From CAWDZK01 sp963726615 (GTDB lineage: Bacteria > Actinomycetota > Actinomycetes > JACCUZ01), in the NCBI GenBank assembly GCA_963726615.1, contig CAVSCX010000011.1, positions 310,001-374,000 of the forward strand: a DNA stretch of 64,000 nt. Reading direction: 5' to 3'. A model generated the notes under the pieces. It was not told the DNA's origin. It searched no databases and saw only the letters and a program-made list of their open reading frames with translations. Position numbers and translations under genes: made by a program. Positions 44,742-53,772 of this stretch are shown one piece after another (the first letter of the stretch is position 1; each line of letters starts with the position of its first letter).

Positions 44742-44939
44742 ATGTGTTCGCACCAGCCGCAGTGCCCCTCGGCGGAGGCTCCCGACCGGGAGGCCGCCCA
44801 CACCCTCGCGTGTCACCCCGAGCAGGGCTGGAGCCTGCTCTGCAACGGCGTGGTGCTCTTCGACGACACGGGCGAGCTCCTGCCGGACGGCACGGTCATC
44901 GGCCCGCACCGCCCTACCGACCACGTCATCGCCGCCTGA
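44742..44939 (+). CDS. DUF5999 small protein
   Basis: 65 residues. The invariant patterns CSHQPQCPS, DREAAHTLACHPEQGWSLLC and NGVVLFDDTGELLPDG match the DUF5999 family of actinobacteria. Cys and His in the N-terminus could bind a metal. Longer starts such as ATG 44667 are possible in frame but the family begins at MC.HQP. Its promoter region holds two operator-like palindromes. Function unknown. Confidence 0.85.
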   Translation: MCSHQPQCPSAEAPDREAAHTLACHPEQGWSLLCNGVVLFDDTGELLPDGTVIGPHRPTDHVIAA

Positions 44940-44944
44940 CTCCG

Positions 44945-45062
44945 TCTCGCGGGTCGAGATGCCGCGCACGCCACACGGCGTGGCTGTGCTTCGCGTGGCG
45001 TGCACGCCATGCAAAGCCCTGCTGCGCCACGCCAAGTACCGCGCGTCTCGTCTGCCGAGACG
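44945..45062. repeat. Cluster of CACGCCA/TGGCGTG elements and hairpins
   Basis: In the 227-base gap between DUF5999 and gcvP: hairpin TCTCG/CGAGA (44945-44959); CACGCC/GGCGTG (44967-44972, 44977-44982); a 14-bp perfect palindrome TGGCGTGCACGCCA (44996-45009); another CACGCCA (45028-45034); and hairpin CGTCTCG/CGAGACG (45044-45062). The last two hairpins may terminate the converging transcripts; the repeated half-sites could also bind a protein. Confidence 0.5.
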
Positions 45063-45166
45063 TGATCAACGGCGGGAGCCAGGCAGGCGCGTGCCATCCC
45101 GATCTCCAGCCGCTCTGACCCCCGCCACGACGGCGGGAGAGCGACCGTCAGAAGCGCCGCAGAGGC

Positions 45167-48082
45167 TTAGTCGCCGTAGCTGTCGACCGGCGGGCAGCTG
45201 CAGACGAGGTTGCGGTCGCCGTACGCGCCGTCGATCCGGCGAACCGGTGGCCAGTACTTGGTCGCCGCCGTGACTCCCGCGGGGAAGACGGCCTCGGCCC
45301 TCGAGTAGCCGTGGTGCCAGGCCCCCGCCAGGAGGGCCGCGGTGTGCGGAGCACCCCGCAGCGGGTTGTCGTCGCGGTCCAGCTCACCGGTGCCGATCCG
45401 CCCGATCTCCTCACGGATGGAGATCATGGCGTTGCAGAACCGGTCGAGCTCGGCGAGGTCCTCACTCTCGGTGGGCTCGATCATCAGGGTGCCCGCGACG
45501 GGGAACGACATCGTCGGCGCATGGAAGCCGTAGTCGATCAGGCGCTTCGCGACGTCGTCGACCGTTGCTCCGGTCTCCTTGGTGATCGGGCGCAGGTCGA
45601 CGATGCACTCGTGGGCCACCAGGCCGGAACTGCCGGTGTAGAGCACCGGGTAGTGAGGGCCGAGGCGCGCGGCGACGTAGTTCGCGTTGAGGATCGCCAC
45701 CTGGGTCGCCCGGGTCAGCCCCTCGGCGCCCATCAGCCGGACGTACGCCCACGAGATGGGAAGGATCCCGGCGCTCCCCCACGGCGCGGCAGACACCGGG
45801 CCGACGCCCGTCGCCGGGCCGGCGGCCGCCGCCATGGGGTGGTTCGGCAGGTACGGCGCCAGATGTGCGCGCACGCCGACCGGCCCCACGCCGGGACCGC
45901 CGCCGCCGTGCGGGATGCAGAACGTCTTGTGCAGGTTGAGGTGGGAGACGTCGGAGCCGAAGTGCCCGGGCCGTGCCACCCCGACGAGCGCGTTGAGGTT
46001 GGCTCCGTCGACGTAGACCTGACCGCCCGCCTCGTGCACGAGGGCGCACAGGTCGCTGATGTCCTGCTCGAAGACACCGTGCGTCGAGGGGTAGGTGACC
46101 ATGATCGCTGCCAGGTCGTCCCGGTGCTCCTCGACCCTGGCGCGCAGGTCGGCCATGTCGACGTCGCCGCCTTCGACGGTCTTCACCACGACGACCTTCA
46201 TGCCCGCCATGACGGCGGACGCGGCGTTCGTGCCATGGGCACTGGACGGGATCAGGCAGACGGTGCGGCCGCCCTGGCCGTTGGCACGGTGGTAGGCCCG
46301 GATGGCGAGCAGACCAGCCAGCTCGCCCTGTGACCCGGCATTGGGCTGAAGGGACACGGCGTCGTAGCCGGTGACCTCCGCCAGCCAGGACTCCAGCTGG
46401 CCGATGAGCTCGGCGTACCCCTCCGACTGGTCGGCGGGCGCGAACGGGTGCACCGCGGCGAACTCCGGCCAGGTGATGGGCTCCATCTCGGCGGTGGCGT
46501 TCAGCTTCATCGTGCACGACCCGAGCGGGATCATCGAGCGGTCCAGCGCGAGGTCCTTGTCGGCCAGCCGGCGCAGGTAGCGCAGCATCTCGGTCTCGGA
46601 CCGGTGCTCGTGGAACACCGGGTGGCTGAGCACCTCGGCGTCGTCGTGGCGCAGCACCGGTCCCGGCAGCCGGTCCCCGGCGTCGAGCGCGTCGACGTCG
46701 ACGTCGGTGGCACCGAACGCCTCGAGCACCGCGACCAGATCGGCCCGCACCGTCGTCTCGTCGGTGCTGATGGCGACGTGGTCGGCATCCACGCCACGCA
46801 CGTTGACCCCTCGCTGCGCGGCCGCGCCGACGACCTCGGCCGCGCGCCCGGGGACGCGGACCAGGACGGTGTCGAAGAACGCGTCGTGCACGACCTCGGC
46901 CCCGTCGGTGCCGCCGAGAGCGGACGCGAGGGCGCTCGCGTAGGCGTGGGTGCGACGTGCGATGGTCCGCAGCCCGTCGGGCCCGTGGTACACGGCGTAC
47001 ATGCCTGCGACCACAGCGAGCAGCACCTGCGCGGTGCAGATGTTGGAGGTCGCCTTCTCGCGGCGGATGTGCTGCTCGCGAGTCTGCAGCGCCAGCCGGT
47101 ACGCCGGGGCGCCGTCGAGGTCCTTGGACACGCCCACAAGGCGGCCAGGCATCGAGCGCTCCAGACCCTTGCGCACGGACATGTAGCCCGCGTGCGGGCC
47201 CCCGTAGCCCATCGGCACGCCGAACCGCTGCGTGGTCCCCACCGCGATGTCCGCGCCCATCTCGGCCGGTGACCGCAGCAGGGTGAGGGCGAGCAGGTCG
47301 GCTGCGACCGCGACGACAGCGCCCTTCGCCTGAGCGGCGGTCACCAGGTCGCCGAGGTCCCGGACCGCGCCGGAGGCGCCCGGGTACTGCAGCAGCAGAC
47401 CGAAGGTGTCCCGATCGGGCAGCCCGTCCCGGTGCACGTCCGCGACCGCGACCTCGAGGCCGAGCGGCTCGGCCCGGGTCCGGATCACAGCCAGCGTCTG
47501 TGGCAGGACGTCGGTGTCGACGACGAACACGGAGCCCGCGGGCGCAGCGCTCGTGCGACGGGCGAGCGTCATGGCCTCGGCGGCCGCGGTGGCCTCGTCG
47601 AGCAGGCTGGCCCCGGCGACGGGCAGGCCGGTGAGGTCCGCGACCACCGTCTGGAAGTTGAGCAGTGCCTCGAGCCGGCCCTGGGAGATCTCGGGCTGGT
47701 ACGGGGTGTACGCGGTGTACCAGGCCGGGTTCTCCAGGACGTTGCGGAGCACGACCGGCGGCGTGACGGTGCCGTGGTACCCGAGGCCGATCATCGACGT
47801 GAGGACCCGGTTGCGCCCGGCGAGCTCGCGCAGCTCGTCGAGGACCTCGTGCTCGGTGCGGCCCGGGTCGAGCGCGAGGGGGGTCCTGCTGTGCACCGAG
47901 GAGGGGACAGCAGCGTCGACGAGCTCGTCCAGCGAGGAGTAGCCGAGGACGGCAAGCATCTTCGCCTGGTCCTCCGGGGAGGGCCCGATGTGCCGCCGGG
48001 CGAACGGCAGACCGGCGTCGAGCGGGGACTGCCGGCCGGTGTCCCGGGCACCCGGGCGCGGCTCGTGGTCGCTCGTGCTCAC
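45167..48082 (-). CDS. gcvP: Glycine dehydrogenase (decarboxylating), P-protein
   Basis: 971-residue single-chain P-protein (about 950 usual), cleaving glycine to CO2 with transfer of aminomethyl to GcvH. The PLP lysine lies in HLNLHKTFCIPHGGGGPGVG near residue 719. Blocks at the start, RRHIGPSPEDQAKMLAVLG, and at NPAWYTAYTPYQPEISQGRL are conserved. GTG 48082 has GGAGG upstream. A glycine riboswitch lies directly in front. gcvH is nearby at 51.3 kb; gcvT is outside the window. Confidence 0.97.
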   Translation of the reverse strand: MSTSDHEPRPGARDTGRQSPLDAGLPFARRHIGPSPEDQAKMLAVLGYSSLDELVDAAVPSSVHSRTPLALDPGRTEHEVLDELRELAGRNRVLTSMIGLGYHGTVTPPVVLRNVLENPAWYTAYTPYQPEISQGRLEALLNFQTVVADLTGLPVAGASLLDEATAAAEAMTLARRTSAAPAGSVFVVDTDVLPQTLAVIRTRAEPLGLEVAVADVHRDGLPDRDTFGLLLQYPGASGAVRDLGDLVTAAQAKGAVVAVAADLLALTLLRSPAEMGADIAVGTTQRFGVPMGYGGPHAGYMSVRKGLERSMPGRLVGVSKDLDGAPAYRLALQTREQHIRREKATSNICTAQVLLAVVAGMYAVYHGPDGLRTIARRTHAYASALASALGGTDGAEVVHDAFFDTVLVRVPGRAAEVVGAAAQRGVNVRGVDADHVAISTDETTVRADLVAVLEAFGATDVDVDALDAGDRLPGPVLRHDDAEVLSHPVFHEHRSETEMLRYLRRLADKDLALDRSMIPLGSCTMKLNATAEMEPITWPEFAAVHPFAPADQSEGYAELIGQLESWLAEVTGYDAVSLQPNAGSQGELAGLLAIRAYHRANGQGGRTVCLIPSSAHGTNAASAVMAGMKVVVVKTVEGGDVDMADLRARVEEHRDDLAAIMVTYPSTHGVFEQDISDLCALVHEAGGQVYVDGANLNALVGVARPGHFGSDVSHLNLHKTFCIPHGGGGPGVGPVGVRAHLAPYLPNHPMAAAAGPATGVGPVSAAPWGSAGILPISWAYVRLMGAEGLTRATQVAILNANYVAARLGPHYPVLYTGSSGLVAHECIVDLRPITKETGATVDDVAKRLIDYGFHAPTMSFPVAGTLMIEPTESEDLAELDRFCNAMISIREEIGRIGTGELDRDDNPLRGAPHTAALLAGAWHHGYSRAEAVFPAGVTAATKYWPPVRRIDGAYGDRNLVCSCPPVDSYGD

Positions 48083-48095
48083 TGCGGGGCCTCCA

Positions 48096-48141
48096 GGGGG
48101 TCGTCGACCGCACGACGGCTGCGACCGGCGTGCGGTCCCCC
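48096..48141 (-). promoter_or_regulatory. Expression-platform hairpin before gcvP
   Basis: A 9-bp stem GACCGCACG/CGTGCGGTC (48106-48114, 48129-48137; 14-base loop) with a flanking GGGGG/CCCCC pair sits between the riboswitch and the GGAGG ribosome site of gcvP. It may terminate or hide the start region when the aptamer is unbound. Confidence 0.45.
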
Positions 48142-48170
48142 TCTGTCGCGGGTGCTCCAGAGCTGCCTCG

Positions 48171-48266
48171 ACCGCGCGGTCCTGGATGCCTGAGAGGTTC
48201 CGGGGAGGTTGCCCCTTCGGCGCCCCACCGCGCGAGCGGCGAGGTCTCTCCCACGCAGTGTCGTGA
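48171..48266 (-). ncRNA. Glycine riboswitch (single aptamer)
   Basis: Read on the minus strand the region has the glycine-aptamer core in order: GGGAGAGACC (48252-48243), CCGAAGGGGCAACC (48220-48207), and ACCTCTCAGGCATCCAGGAC (48199-48180), with closing stems between. It lies immediately upstream of gcvP, the classic target. Only one aptamer is seen. Confidence 0.9.
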
Positions 48267-48319
48267 GCGGGCTCAGCCTACCCGCGATCCACGGCTCACC
48301 CGCCAGGCAGGTCCGCCGG

Positions 48320-48934
<615 letters not shown>

Positions 48935-49192
48935 GCCGACCTCCGTCTCGTGCCCCGGGGGGAAGACCGCGCCGCCCGTGAGGCGGCGCGGCCCGGGTGG
49001 GAGTTCCATCGGTGGAACTACACCAGGGGCGTTTCCTGCTCGGAACGGTACGGCCGCCCCGACCGCCGGTCAACGACGGCGCGCCCATGGCAGCGCAAAA
49101 CTCTCACCCTCATGTCGAGGTTCACCCGCCCGGGATCGGAGCATCCGCGACCGGCCGGCGCCGGGGGCCAGGTGCTCCGCGCGTGCTCGGCA

Positions 49193-49669
49193 CTACTGGG
49201 GGGCGGGGCCCTCGAAGTCCTCGGGCGAGATCTGGTCGAGGAACTCGCGGAACTTCTCCACCTCGTCCTCCTGCTCGTCCGGGATGCTGATGCCGGCCTC
49301 CGCGAGCACCTCCTCGGCCCCGAAGATCGGGGTCGAGGTGCGCAGTGCCACCGCGATCGCGTCGGAGGGGCGCGCGCTCACCTCGAGCCCGGACGCGAAG
49401 ACCATCTCGGCGTAGAACACCCCGTCGCGCAGCGAGGTGATGCGCACCTGGGTGAGCTGCTGCCCGGCGGCCTCGAGCAGGTCCCGGATCAGGTCGTGGG
49501 TGAGCGGCCGCGGGGGCACCACACCCTGCTGCGCGAAGGCGATGGCGGTGGCCTCGCCGGCGCCGATCCAGATCGGCAGGTAGCGCTCCCCGCCGGATTC
49601 CTTGAGCAGCACGATCGGTTGGTTCGACGGCATCTCGACCCGTACCCCGACCACGTCCAGCTCGTTCAC
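49193..49669 (-). CDS. DUF151 bifunctional nuclease-like protein (Rv1829-like)
   Basis: 158 residues of one DUF151 domain: VGVRVEMPSNQPIVLLKESG, YLPIWIGAGEATAIAFAQQG, PRPLTHDLIRDLLEAAGQQL and LEVSARPSDAIAVALRTSTP. Plant and bacterial members show DNase/RNase activity; here the role is unproven. Start GTG 49669 is chosen because TAGGGT ends 7 bases upstream; GTG 49678 would overlap that element. Two MerR genes flank it in conserved order. Confidence 0.88.
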   Translation of the reverse strand: MNELDVVGVRVEMPSNQPIVLLKESGGERYLPIWIGAGEATAIAFAQQGVVPPRPLTHDLIRDLLEAAGQQLTQVRITSLRDGVFYAEMVFASGLEVSARPSDAIAVALRTSTPIFGAEEVLAEAGISIPDEQEDEVEKFREFLDQISPEDFEGPAPQ

Positions 49670-49676
49670 GCGGCCC

Positions 49677-49682
49677 ACCCTA
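49677..49682 (-). promoter_or_regulatory. Leaderless -10 element (TAGGGT)
   Basis: On the minus strand TAGGGT ends 7 bases before GTG 49669 of the DUF151 gene. Confidence 0.6.
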
Positions 49683-49722
49683 CCCGCGCCGATTCCCCCC
49701 GCCAGGGGCCCGGGCCGGGCCC

Positions 49723-50466
49723 TCAGCGACCGGTGACGTCGCGCAGCCGGGACCGCACCAGCGCCGTGTGCAGGCGCAGCGACAGAGCGCCCATCTCGCG
49801 GGCGACCTCCTCTGCGCGCGACCGCGCCTGCGGGCTCCGTTGCCGCAGCAGCGGGCCGACGACCTGGCCCACCAGGTCCACCTCGCGGTCGGCGGCGGCC
49901 CGGAAGGACCGCAGGTGCCTCGGCTCGAGGCCGTAGTCCGCCATCTCCGCGACCGCGGTCGCGATCACCAGTGCGTCGGCGTCGAAGTACTCCTCCCCGC
50001 CACCGGCCCGCAGCGGGGCGACCAGGCCGTAGCCCTCGATCTCCGCGAGCAGCTCGACATCGATCTTCGCGGAGACCAACAGCTCCTCGCGGGACAGCCG
50101 CAGCTCACTGGTGGCTCCCAGCGCGCGCGGCCCCGGCGCCCAGTCCGGCGTTCCGGCCGCTCCCGGCCCCCGCGGGCGGCCGCCCGGCAGCGCCGGTGGC
50201 TCCAGCCCTCGGTCGAGCGCATCGAGGTGTTCCTTGATGACCCGCAGCGGGAGGTAGTGGTCGCGCTGGGTCGCGAGGACGTAGTGCAGCCGCGAGACGT
50301 CGGCGTGACTGAACTTGCGGTAGCCCGACGGCGTCCGGGCCGGCTCCACCAGTCCCTCGGACTCCAGGAAACGGATCTTCGAGATGGTGACGTCGGGGAA
50401 GTCGCTGCGCAGCTGGGTGAGCACCTCCCCGATGCTCATGAGCGACCGGGAGGGGACCGCGCTCAT
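49723..50466 (-). CDS. ftsR: MerR-family regulator, FtsR-like (Rv1828-like)
   Basis: 247 residues. The HTH/wing starts at MSIGEVLTQLRSDFPDVTIS, KIRFLESEGLVEPARTPSGY and RKFSHADVSRLHYVLATQRD; a long helical linker follows and a C-terminal domain with LSREELLVSAKIDVELLAEI. The gene directly after garA/odhI corresponds to FtsR of corynebacteria, an activator of ftsZ and cell division. ATG 50466 is 10 bases after the GarA stop. Confidence 0.87.
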   Translation of the reverse strand: MSAVPSRSLMSIGEVLTQLRSDFPDVTISKIRFLESEGLVEPARTPSGYRKFSHADVSRLHYVLATQRDHYLPLRVIKEHLDALDRGLEPPALPGGRPRGPGAAGTPDWAPGPRALGATSELRLSREELLVSAKIDVELLAEIEGYGLVAPLRAGGGEEYFDADALVIATAVAEMADYGLEPRHLRSFRAAADREVDLVGQVVGPLLRQRSPQARSRAEEVAREMGALSLRLHTALVRSRLRDVTGR

Positions 50467-50476
50467 CGACGCGGGC

Positions 50477-51004
50477 TCATCCCTGCGCTGCGGCGCTGGG
50501 ATAGAACACCAAGCGGTACTTCCCGACCTGCACCTCGTCCCCCCCGGCCAGCGTCGCCTCGTCGATGCGCTCACGGTTGACGTAGGTCCCGTTGAGGGAG
50601 CCGACGTCGCGCACGTGGTAGCCGCTGTCGCCACGGACGAACTCCGCGTGCCGGCGCGACACCGTGACGTCGTCGAGGAAGATGTCCGACGACGGGTGCC
50701 GGCCCGCGGTGGTGGTGTCCGAGTCCAGCAGGAACCGGCTGCCGCTGTTCGGCCCCCGGCGTACGACGAGCAGCGCCGAGCCCGGCGGCAGCGCGTCCAC
50801 GGCCGCCTGGTCGGCCGTCGAGAGCGACTCGGACCGGTCCTTCTCCGCCTCGCCGGGCTCGAAGCCGGCATTGATGGTGATGGTGGACGTCTCGCCCGGT
50901 GACGGTGACGGTGACGTGGCCGGCGGCTTGAGCGCGGCACCGCAGCTGCTGCAGAAGCGCGCGTCGTCGGTGTTGCTGTGCCCGCACTGGGTGCAGAACG
51001 GCAT
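50477..51004 (-). CDS. garA: FHA-domain metabolic regulator GarA/OdhI with zinc ribbon
   Basis: 175 residues. An N-terminal zinc ribbon has Cys4, Cys7, Cys18 and Cys21. The phospho-acceptor tail has ETST (38-41), comparable with the ETTS motif of GarA, a serine/threonine-kinase target. The C-terminal FHA domain has GRHPSSDIFLDDVTVSRRH and VGSLNGTYVNRERID. Unphosphorylated GarA binds and inhibits 2-oxoglutarate dehydrogenase and stimulates glutamate synthase. ATG 51004 has GGGAGG upstream. The zinc ribbon is absent from the mycobacterial protein. Confidence 0.93.
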   Translation of the reverse strand: MPFCTQCGHSNTDDARFCSSCGAALKPPATSPSPSPGETSTITINAGFEPGEAEKDRSESLSTADQAAVDALPPGSALLVVRRGPNSGSRFLLDSDTTTAGRHPSSDIFLDDVTVSRRHAEFVRGDSGYHVRDVGSLNGTYVNRERIDEATLAGGDEVQVGKYRLVFYPSAAAQG

Positions 51005-51283
51005 CGAGGCTGCCTCCCTCGCCGGGTGGCGGGTAGGGGGTGACCGACGGCCACGCGAGGTGGCCGGCGGACGGGCGGACGGGGAGTGGACGAGGTGGAC
51101 GGGGCGGCGGGGGTGCCGCTGCTCAGGCTACGACCCGCGGCACCACGAGCACCGGCGAACCGTCGACCTCCACCCCAGGTCGAGGTCGTGGTCGTGCTGC
51201 AGGAACCTACGGCTCGGCCTTCTTCGTGGTCAACCGGGCGGGGCTGGTCCGGCCGCCCGGTGCCGGCTCGGTCCGGGCGCGGG
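51005..51283. other. Intergenic region, garA upstream
   Basis: 279 bases between gcvH (stop 51284) and garA (start 51004) on the minus strand. No gene and no hairpin stood out; the garA ribosome site lies at its end. Confidence 0.6.
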
Positions 51284-51679
51284 TCAGGAGCCGAGCCCCG
51301 CCTCGTAGGCAGCCGCATCGAGCAGGGAGTCGAGCGCGGACGCGTCGTCCGGCCGGATCGTGAGCATCCAGCCGTCGCCGTACGGGTCGGAGTTGACCAG
51401 CTCGGGTGAGCTGTCAAGCGTCTCGTTGCGCTCGACCACCGTCCCGGTGACCGGCGCGTACAGGTCCGAGACGCTCTTGGTGGACTCGACCTCGCCGCAG
51501 GTGTCCCCCGCGCGGACGGCCGTGCCGGCCTCGGGCAGGGTGACGAACACGATGTCGCCCAGCGCCTCCTGGGCATAGGCCGTGACGCCGACCCGCACGG
51601 TCTCGCCCTCGGCGCGGACCCACTCGTGGTCCGTCGTGTACCGCAGGTCCTCGGGAATCACGCGCGCGCCACCTGTCAC
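51284..51679 (-). CDS. gcvH: Glycine cleavage system H protein
   Basis: 131 residues. The lipoyl lysine is Lys68 in CGEVESTKSVSDLYAPVTG. The protein shuttles the aminomethyl group between GcvP and GcvT. The start overlaps the DUF881 stop by 4 bases (GTGA 51679-51676), so it is the last gene of the pgsA-gcvH operon and not of the gcvP operon. Confidence 0.96.
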   Translation of the reverse strand: MTGGARVIPEDLRYTTDHEWVRAEGETVRVGVTAYAQEALGDIVFVTLPEAGTAVRAGDTCGEVESTKSVSDLYAPVTGTVVERNETLDSSPELVNSDPYGDGWMLTIRPDDASALDSLLDAAAYEAGLGS

Positions 51680-52476
51680 TGGTCCGGGCTGCCGTCGCTG
51701 CCGCCGGCCGGGCGAGCGTAACGAGGCGACGGAGCGGCCCGCAAGGCGGTGATGTCCACCACGTCCTGCGGTGTGACGACACCCTGCGCGTCCTTCTGCC
51801 GCAGCACGTCGAGGACGCCTCCGGGGATGTTCATGGCGGCCGCAAGGGTGCGGGGGTCGCCGATGACCAGGAAGCGGTACGGCGAGGTGAGCAGCGTGCC
51901 GTCGACCAGGACGCCGCCCTCGTCGGACCCCTGGTCGGCGGGGTCGACGAACGAGGTGCCGGCGACGACGCGCACCGCGGGCCCGTCCAGCGTCGAGACC
52001 TCGACGGCCTCGGCGCCGGCGTCCCGCAGCTCCTGGAGGGTGTCCAGCAGGACCTCCGCGCCCACCTTGTCCTGAGGGTCGCTGATCGTGATCTCGACGC
52101 CCGTGCCGGTCGCGGGCAGCGTGCCCGCGAGCACCCCCAGCACCCGGGCCCGCTCCTGGGCCTCCTGCAGGGCGGCACGGGAGCCACCGCTGCCCGCGGT
52201 GACCCGGGCACGGGTGTCCTCGAGATCACGCGCCTCCTGGCGCAGCCGCGAGGCTCGCTCGCTCACGTCGTCGAGGATGCGGACCAGGTCGGTCTGCCGG
52301 AGCCCGTCGAGTCCGGTGTCCTGGGTCGAGCGCACCTGCACCACGACGGCGAACCCGAGGACCGCGCAGAGCAACGCCGGGAGCAGGTGGCCGCGCTTGA
52401 TCCGCGGCCGCAGCGCCGAGGCGAGCCTGGTCCAGGCGTTGCGCTGCGACGAGGGCACGGGGTCGGACACGTTCAC
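51676..52476 (-). CDS. DUF881 membrane-anchored protein (Rv1825-like)
   Basis: 266 residues. One N-terminal transmembrane helix (LLPALLCAVLGFAVVVQV), then a coiled coil (ERASRLRQEARDLEDTRARV), then the extracellular DUF881 domain with GTGVEITISDP and VDGTLLTSPYRFLVIGDP. Role unknown; neighbours suggest cell-envelope or division. The gene is coupled to sbp upstream and gcvH downstream. Confidence 0.9.
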   Translation of the reverse strand: MNVSDPVPSSQRNAWTRLASALRPRIKRGHLLPALLCAVLGFAVVVQVRSTQDTGLDGLRQTDLVRILDDVSERASRLRQEARDLEDTRARVTAGSGGSRAALQEAQERARVLGVLAGTLPATGTGVEITISDPQDKVGAEVLLDTLQELRDAGAEAVEVSTLDGPAVRVVAGTSFVDPADQGSDEGGVLVDGTLLTSPYRFLVIGDPRTLAAAMNIPGGVLDVLRQKDAQGVVTPQDVVDITALRAAPSPRYARPAGGSDGSPDQ

Positions 52477-52805
52477 GCCCGGAACAGCTGACGGCGGATC
52501 GCCGCCGCGTTGGCGAAGATGCGGATGCCGAGGACGACGACCACGCCGGTGGACAGCTGGGTGCCGACCCCCAGCTGGTCTCCGAGGTAGACGATGAGGG
52601 CCGCGACGGTGACGTTCGACACGAACGAGACCACGAAGACCTTGTCGTCGAAGATGCCGTCGAGGAGTGCGCGCACGCCGCCGAACACCGCGTCCAGCGC
52701 GGCGACGACGGCGATGGGGAGGTACGGCTGCAGCCAGATCGGCACTGTCGGTTCGAGGAACAGGCCGGCGACGATCCCCAGGACCAGGCCGATCGCCGCG
52801 ATCAT
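52473..52805 (-). CDS. sbp: Small basic protein Sbp (DUF1290)
   Basis: 110 residues with about three hydrophobic helices (AAIGLVLGIVAGLFLEPTVP, LPIAVVAALDAVFGGVRALL, and VVVVLGIRIFANAAAI). Sbp lies near division and DUF881 genes in Gram-positives. ATG 52805 overlaps the upstream DUF881 stop by 4 bases; the stop overlaps the downstream start by 4. Function unknown. Confidence 0.9.
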   Translation of the reverse strand: MIAAIGLVLGIVAGLFLEPTVPIWLQPYLPIAVVAALDAVFGGVRALLDGIFDDKVFVVSFVSNVTVAALIVYLGDQLGVGTQLSTGVVVVLGIRIFANAAAIRRQLFRA

Positions 52806-53749
52806 TGCCCGCTCCTCGACATCGCCCCGTCCTTGCTGGTCCGTGTGCCTCGCCCGGCCCCCGCGTCGGGCGGGGTGGCTGCGTAGAGCAGCGCCACCCC
52901 GGCCGAGGCCGGAAGGGTCAGGCGGTCGTCGTCCGTCACAGACGAGGTGATCCCGTAGCCCTGCAGCACCTGGATGTAGCTGCCACCGAAGCCTCCCACG
53001 AAGGTCGCGCGCATCCGGTCGGGGTCCCCGATGGCGGTCACGACGTAGGGGGGCGCGAGCGGTCGGAAGTCGACGAGGATCGCGACCCCGGCTGCCCGGA
53101 TGGCGCTCAGTGCGGTCAGCCGCTGCCCGTTGACCCCGACGGCCTCCGCGCCGGCGGCCCAGACCTCGTTCACGACGGTCTGCAGGTCGCGGTCCGTGAC
53201 CCGGCCCTCGTCGTCGTCCTCGCCCGTGCGCGGGTTTCCGTCCCCAGCGTCCGTCCTGCTGCCGGCGTCGTCGAGAGTCACGACCATGCCCGGGCCGGTG
53301 ACGGCACCGGCACCGGTGACGACCTCGAGCCTGCCCAGCCTGCTCGCCAGCTGGGAACCCTCGCCCGTCAGGGCCAGGGCCTGCCGCTGGGCCCGCTGGA
53401 CCGCGGCCCGTTGCCGGTCCAGCCGCCGCTGGGCGGCGTCGTTCTCGTCGGTGCGCTGCTGAACCTCGGCGACCAGCGCATCGCGCGCCTGCTCCGCGGA
53501 GCTGGCCCGGGACCGGTTCTCGGCGAAAGCGGTAGCCAGCAGCAGCCCCACCGCGAGCAGCCCCGCCGTGAGCAGCCAGGTCGGCCGGCGAGGCCCCCCC
53601 TGTCCCTGCGGGTGCGGGTGCCTGGCGGCTGCCCGCGCGTACCCCTCGTCCAGCGACCCCTCGACCAGGTCCCGCAGCAGCATCATCGAGTCGGCCCGGT
53701 GGCCCGGGTCGTCGGGGCGGTGCGGGACCGGCGTGGACATCGCGGCCAT
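52802..53749 (-). CDS. DUF881 membrane-anchored protein (Rv1823-like)
   Basis: 315 residues. A cytosolic acidic segment, one helix (WLLTAGLLAVGLLLATAFAE), a coiled coil (VQQRTDENDAAQRRLDRQRA) and a DUF881 domain (PGMVVTLDDAG, VVNEVWAAGAEAVGVNGQRL) match the first DUF881 copy of the cluster. ATG 53749 or ATG 53740, both in frame, are possible starts; I take the longer. It is paralogous to the next-but-one gene. Confidence 0.88.
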   Translation of the reverse strand: MAAMSTPVPHRPDDPGHRADSMMLLRDLVEGSLDEGYARAAARHPHPQGQGGPRRPTWLLTAGLLAVGLLLATAFAENRSRASSAEQARDALVAEVQQRTDENDAAQRRLDRQRAAVQRAQRQALALTGEGSQLASRLGRLEVVTGAGAVTGPGMVVTLDDAGSRTDAGDGNPRTGEDDDEGRVTDRDLQTVVNEVWAAGAEAVGVNGQRLTALSAIRAAGVAILVDFRPLAPPYVVTAIGDPDRMRATFVGGFGGSYIQVLQGYGITSSVTDDDRLTLPASAGVALLYAATPPDAGAGRGTRTSKDGAMSRSGQ

Positions 53750-53772
53750 CGTCGCAGACGGTTCGTCCCCGC

